DNA from: Ciona intestinalis
Lineage: Eukaryota; Chordata; Ascidiacea; Phlebobranchia; Cionidae
Direction of reading: 5' to 3'
Length of the DNA stretch: 64,000 nucleotides
NCBI RefSeq assembly: GCF_000224145.3
Contig: NC_020169.2
Location: 5,151,485-5,215,484, forward strand
The notes beneath the pieces are model-generated. The model was given only the letters and a program-made list of their open reading frames with translations, was not told where the DNA came from and ran no database searches. A program made the translations under genes and the position numbers. Positions 32,126-43,100 of the stretch are shown piece by piece (positions within the stretch are counted from its first letter, which is position 1; each line of letters starts with the position of its first letter).

Positions 32126-32272
32126 GGCGTACAGTTACCGGGAACTTACTGTACAGTGGACAAAACCCTGGGTGGGGAGAACTCTGAATCGCCCACAAAC
32201 ACTTCCAGTCAAACACGGCAATATGTTTTCTTATTTTGCGAACTTATTATCAGTATAAACCAGGATCGGTGC

Positions 32273-32278
32273 AATAAA
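32273..32278 (+). promoter_or_regulatory. Polyadenylation signal AATAAA for bHLH gene
   Basis: An AATAAA hexamer lies about 150 bp after the bHLH stop and just before a MITE at 32301. Inferred from position. Confidence 0.5.
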
Positions 32279-32300
32279 GTTCTTGCGTTTGCAAATGTTT

Positions 32301-32496
32301 TGTAGGGTGGGGAAGATGGGACACCTTTACATTTTATTTACTCATTTTATTTGATGGTAAACAAAGAACATTTAAAGAATTATAAAACTGTATCCTCACG
32401 ACTCCAATAGACCGTTGTTAATTGTTCAAAACACGAACAGGAAACCTAGATAACAAGTGCTAAAGGTGTCCCATCTTACCCTACAGTACTGTATAT
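32301..32496 (-). mobile_element. MITE copy 9
   Basis: TGTAGGGTGGGGAAGATGGG at the left and CCATCTTACCCTACAGTACT at the right, with interior TGGTAAACAAAGAACATTTA. It lies between the bHLH gene and the minisatellite. Confidence 0.88.
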
Positions 32497-32749
32497 AATA
32501 TTTTCTTGTCAACAGTTTCTTGCTTGTTTATATAAAGTGCCACTTGAGATAATGTCCGATACAATCTTATTGTTGTGATGTAAAAACATCGTGTACGGAA
32601 TAAATAAAACACCTCGTTTCTCTTTTCATGTGTATGGAAGTTAAGAATATTTTATAAGCCATGAATGAGACACGGACAGGACATCACGGACACGAAACTA
32701 GGACAAAATATTGGAGACAGAACTACACGCCCCGGAAAAAATGACCCAT

Positions 32750-33750
32750 ATTACCACGAATATTTTTGCATGATCACTGCCCACGAATATTTTTTTGCAT
32801 GTTCACTGCCCACGAATATTTTTAGCAAGTTCACTGCCCACGAATACTTTTTTGCATGTTCACTGCCCACGAATATTTTTTTGCATGATCACCGCCCACG
32901 AATATTTTTTTGCATGTTCACTGCCCACGAATATTTTTAGCAAGTTCACTGCCCACGAATACTTTTTTGCATGTTCACTGCCCACGAATATTTTTTTGCA
33001 TGATCACCGCCCACGAATATTTTTTTGCATGATCACCGTCCACGAATTTTTTTTGGAATGTTCACCGCCCACAAATATTTTTTTCAAGTTCACTGCCCAC
33101 GAATATTTTTTGCATGTTCACTGCCCACGAATATTTTTTTGCATGTTGTTCGCCCACGAATATTTTTTGCATGTTCACCGCCCACGAATATTTTTTTGCA
33201 TGTTCAACGCCCACGAATATTTTTTGCATGTTCACCGCCCACAAATATTTTTTTGAATGTTCACTGCCCACGAATATTTTTTGCATGTTCACTGCCCACG
33301 AATATTTTTTGCATGTTCACTGCCAACGAATATTTTTTTGCATGTTCACCGCCCACGCATTTTTTTGAAATGTTCACCGCCCACAAATATGTTTTACAAG
33401 TTCACTGCCCACGAATATTTTTTGCATGTTCACTGCCAACGAATATTTTTTTGCAAGTTCACCGCCCACGCATTTTTTTGGCATGTTCGCCGCCCACAAA
33501 TATTTTTTACAATGTTCACTGCCCACGAATATTTTTTGCATGTTAACCGCCCACAAATATTTTTTTGAATGTTCACTGCCCACGAATATTTTTTGCATGT
33601 TCACCGCCCACGAATATTTTTTTGCATGTTCACCGCCCACAAATATTTTTTTGAATGTTCACTGCCCACGAATATTTTTTGCATGTTCACCGCCCACAAA
33701 TATTTTTTTGAATGTTCACTGCCCACGAATATTTTTTTGCATGTTCACTG
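32750..33750 (+). repeat. 29-bp minisatellite, left block
   Basis: About 34 units of a 28-30 bp repeat with core TTCACTGCCCACGAATATTT then TTTTGCATG; length varies mainly in the T run. Variants include CATGATCACC, AGCAAGTTCAC and GAATGTTCACCGCCCACAAA. Blocks of four units recur as a higher-order repeat (for example the AGCAAG unit at 32826 and 32941, ~115 bp apart). It ends at the N gap. Its long open frames are a by-product of the repeat and are not genes. Confidence 0.95.
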
Positions 33751-33800
33751 NNNNNNNNNNNNNNNNNNNNNNNNNNNNNNNNNNNNNNNNNNNNNNNNNN
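33751..33800. other. Assembly gap (50 N)
   Basis: Exactly 50 N between two blocks of the same minisatellite in opposite orientation. The true length and the join are unknown. Confidence 0.99.
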
Positions 33801-34645
33801 CACCCAAATATTCGTAGCCGATCAACAGGCGAAATATATTCGTGGGCAGTGTAACTTGCTAAAAATATTCGTGGGCGGTGATCATGCAAAAAATATTCGT
33901 GGGCAGTGAACATGCAAAAAAATATTCGTGGGCGGTGAACATGCAAAAAAACATTCGTTGGCGGTGATTATGCAAAAAAATATTCGTGGGCGGTGGATAT
34001 GCAAAAAAATATTCGTGGGCGGTAAACATCCAAAAAAATATTCGTGGGCAGTGAACATGCAAAAAAATATTCCTGGGCGGTGATTATGCAAAAAAATATT
34101 CGTGGGCGGTGTATTATGCAAAAAAATATTCGTGGGCGGTGGATATGCAAAAAAATATTCGTGGGCGGTAAACATCCAAAAAAATATTCGTGGGCGGTGA
34201 ACATGCAAAAAAATATTCCTGGGCGGTGATTATGCAAAAAAATATTCGTGGGCGGTGTATATGCAAAAAAATATTCGTGGGCGGTAAACATCCAAAAAAA
34301 TATTCGTGGGCGGTAAACATGCAAAAAAATATTCGTTTGCGTTGAACATGCCAAAAATATTCGTGGGCGGTGAACAGGCAAAAAATATTCGTGGGCGGTG
34401 AACAGGCAAAAAATATTTGTGGGCGGTTGACATGCAAAAACTATTCGTGGGCGGTGATCATGCAAAAAAATATTCGTGGGCAGTGAACATGCAAAAAATA
34501 TTCCTGGGCGGTGATTATGCAAAAAAATTTTCGTGGGTAGTGAACATGCAAAAAAATATTCGTGGGCGGTAAACATCCAAAAAAATATTCGTGGGCGGTA
34601 ACATGCAAATAATTATTCGTGGGTAGGGACCATGCAAAAAATATT
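33801..34645 (-). repeat. 29-bp minisatellite, right block (inverted)
   Basis: About 29 units that are the reverse complement of the left block: CATGCAAAAAAATATTCGTG then GGCGGTGAA. A higher-order period of about 146 bp (five units) is visible between 34023 and 34169. The units next to the gap (ACTTGCTAAAAATATTCGTG) match units near the outer edge of the left block, not those next to the gap, so the two blocks are not mirror images. Confidence 0.95.
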
Positions 34646-35011
34646 TTTGATGTAACGTTTGTCTACTTTTTTGTTTATTTTATATATTTATTTTTTGTTC
34701 ATATATAAGTAAAATCACTAAGCTAGCTTCAATCAATAACCGATATAGGTTGCTATAGATGTCAAAGTGAACCAGATAACTAAACAAGCTCAATCTGCAA
34801 CCTTGGGTGTGCATAACTAGCGGTTTCTGCCGTGCTACCCACTTTTTACACTTAACGTCGTAACCCTGCTTCTTACGTCTCTTCACAGCAATCTACGGAG
34901 TTGTTTTCTTCAACCCCAATCAATGCAATTTTTCGAATAATTTTATTTCTCGGATAATTTTATTCAATTTTATTTCAATTACAACCAACAAAAATAAAGC
35001 GAACAACGACA
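34646..35011. other. Intergenic beside the minisatellite
   Basis: AT-rich. It contains minus-strand AATAAA hexamers (plus TTTATT near 34945-34975) that could end the unresolved gene whose last exon may be 35012-35074. I see no other feature. Confidence 0.4.
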
Positions 35012-36003
35012 TTAACACTCTTTATAAACCAGATCATCGTCAGGTTGTAGCATCTGGACTTCTCGTTCAGGATCCTGCAAGCAATATAGAATTTGCATTA
35101 AAATTGGATAGCATATAATTTAAATCGTCGGCTTTAGTTTGAAAGCCACTGCACCACGACAAGGTACCGACGAGTTAGCAGTGGAAATGTGTTTGTTTTG
35201 GAAATGTGTTTGTTTTTTTATATTTGATTTTTTGTGTGTAATTGTTTGTTTATGCAACGCTGCTGGGTTGACAACTACTGACATTCTGCCTGAAACAATT
35301 CTAATATAACTATATATAGAGAAATAAAAGAGAACCTGTAAAAAGAAAGAGGAAATTCTACACCCTAATGTGTGGGGGGGGAATGAAACCATTGGCACCT
35401 GTGAGAAAATGTTTGTTTTTTTTGTTTGGAGCTATGCCCTACTTAAAAGAATAACCCTAAACCCAGCATTGCTGCGCAAAGTTCACATTTTATGGAGAGC
35501 CTCTTCGTGGTAAGTCAAAAAAAATACGGAGCGTAAAGGGACGCGTGCGATTGACAAAAATGATACAACACACGAAGTGCAGCTACTCTTACCAACAAAA
35601 CGTTGGCCCACGCTCGAGAACTCCCCCCTAACGCCTTAACGTGCTAGTAATAAATTCACGGTACCGTTCACCAGTACTACAATTTGTACCGTACTGGTGT
35701 TGAAGCTTGTGTTCCATCCACTCCTCTTCGTCCTCTTCGTCCTCTTCGTCGTCAGGACCCGGATACAATTCCATCTTTGCTTCTTTCTTGTCTGTTTGAA
35801 AACAAGTGTTAATCAATCGATACCAATCATATAGCAAACCCTTTAACAGCCATATTAGGCAATTAAAACCTTGTACATCTGTATGGATAAAAACGCGTTA
35901 GCCCCATAAATATTGAATGTCAAAACTTAAATCTCACCTTATGTTGACGTTTCCAAAAACACAAGTTTTCCAGGACCGCAGTTATCCTGACGTCATTAAA
36001 CCT
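35012..36003 (-). CDS. Unresolved small minus-strand gene, possible last exons
   Basis: Two short candidate exons fit together in phase. Exon 35941-36003 (preceded by TTTAGTTTCAG, followed by GTGAGA) reads YRFNDVRITAVLENLCFWKR then QHK. Exon 35012-35074 (preceded by TTGCTTGCAG) reads DPEREVQMLQPDDDLVYKEC and stops. Between them, 35638-35790 has a good acceptor and an acidic open frame (DEEDEEDEEEWMEHK...), but its phase does not follow from the upstream exon; in the phase that does follow it reads as a basic peptide. I do not recognise the protein and cannot find its 5' exons. Confidence 0.35.
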
Positions 36004-37197
36004 GTACCTGAAACTAAATTGTTAAATTGCCCCAGTCTACCCAGTAAATATAAAATTAGAAACATACAATAGCAAATGGAACCGGACCGGTCAACAATCA
36101 AATTAATAAACAAATGAAACGCCAACTACGGCCAACAACAAGTAACAATAAACGACCAATAACACCAAAGGCCAACCCGGCAACCCCCAAAGCACAGCAG
36201 AATGTGCAAGAACAAAATTGGAACTTCCAAAAACCAAAACCGAACTAGAAATTCAACATCAACACAACATCATATACCAACACATTCAAACCAACGACCG
36301 CCACGTGAGATGCAAGCTTGCAACTAAAATCCAACTCAAAATTTCAAGCTAAAACTACGAGTTAAAAAAAGAAACAAAAATGATTTTATCTTCGTTTCGA
36401 ACTAGGTTTGACTAAATCATGTTTCTTTCTTTCTCTTAAAAGCGCAAGAGCACGCCTCAAAGGAATGTCCACACTTTAGTTGTAACGTTTATTCCACAAT
36501 TTAATTATTACAGACGCCAGTGCTTCCCACCAATAAAATCATGTGTTTTAAAACGATAGTGTTTACGATTTTTTTATCCGATGTTATCCGAAACTCCCCG
36601 AAATGATTATACCCGAATTTAAGTTCTGACGGGGCTTTTTGATTATCCCATTCTTTTCTAATATAAGCACTGTAATTGACTATTAAATATTGTAAAAATG
36701 CCCATTTTTTAATGAGATATTCTAAATCTAGCATGTAGGAATATTTTTCGGGAACCAATAATATCGACGTGTATAAATATGCTTTGTAATTAAAAATGTA
36801 TCGAGCATTGCTATTTAGAAATGTTCATTTCCGCCCAAAATATCTGTACTGTACGTACCAATGAAATTCATTCAGGCATTTAAAAACTCTTGTTTTAATG
36901 AACATTAAGTCCAACCACTTTATTACGAAACTTGTGAGTGCATTAATAATAGGTGAGCTAAATCAACGTATAGCGAAATCAACACATTGTGGTACAGCAG
37001 CAATAATTTTGTTTGCTGCAAAAAATGACAAGACCGAATAACAACATACTGTTTTCCTGAACAGATTTTTGAAAACAAATTGTGTTTCAAGAAGTTATTA
37101 AAATCTTTTCATACAGAATGGAACTCTTTGGTGATCGACGCGACGAAGTGTCATCATCCAACTTGAAGATATCGGTTTGTTTGTATTGGTACAAACT
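36004..37197. other. Intergenic / 3' flank of second AFAP1-like gene
   Basis: Very AT-rich. A minus-strand AATAAA (36919-36924) lies about 275 bp past the stop of the second AFAP1-like gene. The open frame at 36501-36758 (-) has no recognised domain and no supporting splice sites. Confidence 0.45.
36919..36924 (-). promoter_or_regulatory. Polyadenylation signal AATAAA, second AFAP1-like gene
   Basis: Plus-strand TTTATT, that is AATAAA on the minus strand, about 275 bp downstream of the stop at 37198. Inferred from position. Confidence 0.45.
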
Positions 37198-40100
37198 TCA
37201 CGTCTTGGAATGTTGGCGACTAAGTTTTTCTCTCGCGAAATTTTCGAATTCCTGAAGAAAAAAATATCACTGATAACTTAAAGGTATTGTAATTTTTTAA
37301 CAATGTGTTGGTACATATTTGGAGAACAAATTTATTCAAACAAAATATTTTTAGTTCGTTCTATGCCAATATTATTTACACACAAACTTTTTAGTAATAC
37401 TGAAATGGCTTTCAATAATAATTACCTCTATCTTTGCAAGTGTGGTTATGTCAATTTCGTCCTTTCTCTCTTTTCGCGACTTCGCTATTTTCTCACCGCT
37501 AGTAGCGCTGTCGAGTGAAATTTTACAACATGGATCAACGCGAGTAGAATTGACCTGCTCCACGGCGCCGTCTCGTGGTTTAAAGTTCGAGGATTCGTCC
37601 ATGTCTTCAGTGGCGCGAGATGCTTGAAAACCACTATCAGCGTCTGAGCTCGTTGCACCGTCATTGGAAGGACGACGGTTAACAGGCGCAGAGTTTGACC
37701 TTGTACATAAGCTTGGTAATTTTAAAATGTCTGTCGAATGTCGGTTGGAACGAGGTGTGGACATAGCTCTATGGAGCTGAGGGTTGCCGTTCGATCTGGG
37801 ACCCGGTGTTTCCTGAAGAAGAAAAGTATCACTCAATACTATTTCACCAAAAAGATGAATTGTTGAGTTGTTGTTTTTATGATCTATCATTTTTCTTTAA
37901 AGTAGAATACATATTTTCGTAGCCAGGTACCTCTGTAGCAGGTATTTTGCTAAAAGTTTTATAGACTTTTAACCTCCCAACAAAACAAAAAAATGTTCTT
38001 TCAACTATAAAATGCAAATTCTACTCACCGAACAAGAACTTCCAGATGTGGCATCGGACGCACAGTGGTCGTCAGAGATACTAGACATCTCATCTATCGA
38101 TGCCAACGTGTCACATGACATGGCAGATTGAGAACCAACCTCCTGGATGCTATGACGTCGTCGCACGTGGGAAAACCCCGTTTTCCGATGACGACGTAGG
38201 ATATCCAAGGTTTCACGTTGCTCCAGGATTATTAGTTCAAGGTCCCGCTTGTGTTGGAGCTTTTCAAGGTTGTGCTATGGGAGAAATAAGAATGTTGTTC
38301 TGAAATAAGTATATATATACATGAGAAAACATTTTTTGTGAAAATAATACTGAAAAGAACGAATGCAGATTTTTTCAATGTTGGGCAATTTATTCTAAAA
38401 AACATTGACATTAATACAAAATTGACAGAACACCGGAAAAATTTATAAGACGGGTGTTGTGTTTTATACACCTTTTCACCCACAAGTTACCACGTATATA
38501 CCTTGTTTAGAATTATTTTTGTATTTTTAAATATTTTTTGTACGGCTTAAAGTTTCGACAACCCATACCCTGACCTAATATAACAATACAAAAATATAAG
38601 AGCTGAAGCATTCTATTCACCTGTTTTGCAGCTTCTTCCTCCTCGATCTCCCGATCAACTTGTGCAAGAGCATCCTGCATTTCTTTCAGTCTTCCTTCCA
38701 TCGCAGAAAACTGGGCGTGGTTGTCTCGACGACGACGACCGTTCTTTGGCGCTAACTCTTTCGTGAACTGGTCCATTTTTAACTGAGCTGAATTTCGCCG
38801 TCTAAAAGAAAATTTAAAGATAATTTAATATGCATTTTTAGTTATGGTATAGTTAGAATAAGATGTTCATATTCTTAGTTATAATAACACATTCGCAACT
38901 AAACTTCCGTTTGATATTGTATATATAGGTATTTTTCATATCAAGTGTTTGGACCATAAAATATGTTTTTATCGCAAATCCTAACGGCATATTTAATTAA
39001 GTTAAGATATAAAACACTTAAGCTTGGTAAACATATAATTAATTTTTTATACTTTATTCTAATCCATAACAATAGAACATATTTCTTATCACGTTATTTA
39101 CTTTAAAAAAAAAAAAATTTTGGTACGATTTATTATATAGTCTATAGATCTAAATTAGCGGAGTGGATAAATAGTTCATATTTTCATTTTCAGCCAAGCG
39201 CTCGTTCTTAATAACTTTAAACACTTGATGATAGAAATCGTATGCGCACCTGTTTAGGTGGGTCAAAAACTTCGTGACTTTTACTTCTTCTTCTGACTTA
39301 GCACTCTCGTAATTTTCAAAAACTTCGACACGAGACATTCTTCTAGCCGTCTTTGCTTGCTGGGTTGTAGAACCTTCCAGAAGTTTCTGTTCTTCCAAAA
39401 TTCGCTGCTGCTCAACAGCAATATCCTTCAGGATTCGGTGTTTTTGCATCGCCATTAATTCATTGTCGAGACGGTCTTGCGAAACGGTTCTCTGTGGAGA
39501 AAAAATATTGATATTTCCATAGTAGGGTGGGGGAAGATGGGATATAGCACATAATACCCAAATATCCTGATCGTGTTTTAAATAAATAACAATGGTCTAT
39601 GGTAGTGGTAAAGATACGGTTTATAATTATTATAATATTTTTTGTTTACTACCAAATAGGACGAGAAAACAGAATGAGTAGATGTCCCATCTTAGCCCAC
39701 TCTATTATATTATGTTTTCGTAGATCTTAATTTTGAAACAGACAATAAAAGCACACACCACACACTAAAAAGTTTTATTTAGAGTAAATTTTAATGTATT
39801 TTACCTTTAGAGTATTTAAATGATTCAGCTTAATTTGAAACAGAAACACGCTCTAAAACAGTTAGGTTATATTGAGAATAAATTCAAATGGATTTTATTT
39901 GTCAAAGTATTTTACGTAGTTTATTATTTAACTAATATTTCTCTTTCGTTGATCTATATTAAAATATGCTTCGTTGCGGCATCGGAAACGGTAATAACGT
40001 CATGTTACTGCGCCCACGTGCTCATACTAATACAATGAAGCAAACTCGTGACTCTTAATCACCGATTACTTTGCATAAAACAACATCGGATGTGAATTAC

Positions 40101-43100
40101 TAAACATGGACTAGTTAAGTACCGTCAGTGGTTTGTGTGTTGTTGGTCTTGTAGCTTCGGTGGGTAAACCGCTTGTTGTATCTTGGTTGGATGATTCGCT
40201 GGTGGAATCAGACGGATCATTCAACGACTTTCTGTGAGGAACAAGATAAGTTATCTAACCGGAACATGGGAACGACATTCAAGAAGACGTGCTGGTTAAG
40301 CGAAAACTACCGCACTTTAAATGCCATAACTCCCATGTTTTATACATAGACATCAAAAGTTGCCTTATTGTGCCGCCTGTAACGTAAGCGAAAAGTAGTC
40401 GATTTTTTGGGGATCTCTTTCTTATTTCAACACTAACACAATACAAATTGTTACATCGAACCTTTTTGTGTGGCCTGTAACATAACGAGTCTCCTTCTCC
40501 ATTGTTCCAACCCAAAGGAGAAAGTCTCTGTGGTTATCACTGCTGAAGTGTAAGGTGGGTACGCCCTGCAAGAATGTATTGGGAGTAAAAGGACCGAACC
40601 GTAGGTAAATTTTTCTTCCACAAAATGAATTTGTTACCTTCTGCTGGAGGCGAAACACGAAACGAGTCCTGTTCAGGTTTGTGACGTCAGCTACAACGTC
40701 ATAACCACGCAATAATACGGCGTCTCTCGTCACGTCAGACTGCGGGGCATTGTAACAATATAGACATGTGTCTTGCAACACACACCAGAATCTGCGGAAG
40801 GCAATTGCGTGAAATTGGATTATAAAAAGGCAACTACCGGCCACAAAGAACGATAAGTAATCGGTGCGGGTTTCGAAGCATTGATTTTTAAAAACCGGTC
40901 GATCACAAATCGTTTCGAAAGCGACTTTCCATTAGGAAGACATAAACAAATTCCGATCAATTCAGTTTTGATTCTATTGTAATTTGATTGCGACCGCTCA
41001 AGGTTCCGGTCAACCTTTTTTATACCTTACCGCAGTTAAGAATAAAATAAATCTTATTTAAACATCCATGCTAATTAGATTTCCTTATCTGGTCTATTAT
41101 GCGTCCGCAGCGCAATAATAACAACAACGCTGATCCAATTGCTGGGCGCGAAGGGGCAGCAACACTGCAAGGGCAATGCTGACTTAACACGGGTTCAATA
41201 ATCGGAATTTTCCGTTCGCGTCCTAATGCTGAATGTAAACACGAATTGAGGCCAGCCCGGGTCCTTAAGCAGCGAAAAGCTTTCGAGACCTTTCAATCAC
41301 AGGTCCAGGGCCTGCCTCATTGAAATCTAGGTGAAGTGACCAAGAAACATATACAGTCAATGATTGGATGAGGTAATCGATCTCGGAAAGCGAAACTTTC
41401 CAAAACGACGTTGTTGTAATCGGATAAATGGACGCCGCTTGTTTACTTTAATTGCTCGGCCCGAGGTCAGGCCGGTGCATTCAGCTACACACGAAGCTGA
41501 AACGTTTATTTAAAAATCCTTTACAATTCCGGGCAGTCTTGTTTTGCGTCAGCGTATGACAAAATGTAATGTTCAGACATAAATAGACTGGTCAGTTTAA
41601 CCGTCACACCGCAATCGTAGGAAGACGTCTCAGCTGTTATTTTAAAACGGAGGATCTGTTATCATTGCCTGTTATGTGAACCACTTGGAAATCCTGACCC
41701 ATATACCTCTGGTGAGGAATGACGGCTACAGTAAACAATCCTACATATCTGCAGACTGTATGTGGTCAGCTGCAATTGTAATGTGCAGAGCGGGTGTGTC
41801 GTATTACGTTGGCATGATGCCACATTACGTAATGTTTGAGTTTATATTACCGAGATTTAAACCATGCTTGAGTTATTAAACGCTAACTGATGTTTTAATA
41901 ACAAAACAAATTATGAATAACGGCAATGACCACGCGTTATTCTTTAAGTGACAGGTTATGTTATTAGCGGTGATTACGCAAACACATGATGACACACAGC
42001 GTGACACACTCGCACATGACTTTGCTTACGCACATTATCAAAGAAGCGTCGCCATATACATTTATGTAGTGGCGTAGCAAGAAAAAATAAGGAGGTATGG
42101 CAAGGGGTTCAATCTAAAAAAATGAGGGGGATTTACGTATTTACGTTGCGAGAAAAAAAATGGGGGGGGGAGAAGATTTTTCTGGCAACGCCACTGTATA
42201 TTTGACTTAGAGTCTTAGACATATACAAACCGCATCCAACCACTCACCTTTCCCACTGCTTTTTCTTATTCCTGCGGTCAAGAAACCCCTTATGGTCGGC
42301 GGATCGGAGTCGGGTGGCCGGGATCTGTAACACAGCTGGTTTTGGTGCCGACGACCGAGCTGATAAATTGCTTTTTGTGTCCGATGAGTCCTCCGTGGAG
42401 CTTGATATGTTATCGGAGGATAGTTTCCTCGCTATTAAAGGCGGAATACCGAGCAACCACCCGGACATTCTCCTCTCGCTCTGCGGAGTCAGCGAACCTC
42501 CGTTATCATCTGAAAAATAAAAAGTAGATCAGGATTGAGTTGAAAATTATTTTAAATTAACAGGAGTAACTTATACCGTTATGCTATAACCAAATCGGGT
42601 AAAATCTTGTTTAGATTTGGGTCAATGTTTTTAATACACATATATTTGGCAGAGTTAGGTTACTTCCCCAAACTTAGTTACGATTTACAACGTTTTTAAA
42701 ACCATTCATACAAAATCACTTAATTAATAAGCGTTTAAAAATATAACTTTGATTTATTTTACCTAGAGCTACGCTTTTGGTCCTCCGTGACGTCACAGCA
42801 GCTTGTACAGCTCCGCCAAGTGCACTCAGTTTTTCCATTGAAACTTTTCGAAGTCGACGCCGCCTTCCCATGGAATCATTTTTCATTTTGTCTTGAACAT
42901 CTAAGCAATGCAGTGTGTTTAATAGTATAGCAAGTAGAAAAAGTGCTGACGGTCGCAATTCGGCGAAAATCTCCAGCGTGGATACAAAAGTCTTAGGAAT
43001 ATTAAATCCTAACCGCCACAGCCGCATTGAGATTTGAACCACGCATGTTAAGAAATAGCATGTTATGACGTAAGTGGCCGATGTGTTCTCACACACCGAA

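Noticed and set aside
32665-34576. Many long open frames with repeats such as AHEYFFACSLPTNIF on both strands
   Set aside because: They are translations of the 29-bp minisatellite. Its period is not a multiple of three, all frames stay open because the unit lacks stops, and the product runs through the N gap.
32750-34645. CRISPR-like array appearance
   Set aside because: Adjacent ~29 bp units with no unique spacers, in an animal genome; it is a minisatellite.
35638-35800. Acidic exon MELYPGPDDEEDEEDEEE as a definite gene
   Set aside because: Good acceptor and striking composition, but no upstream exon in a compatible phase was found, so it is only mentioned within the unresolved locus.
36501-36758. 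85-codon open frame on the minus strand
   Set aside because: Very AT-rich, no known domain, no supporting splice signals.
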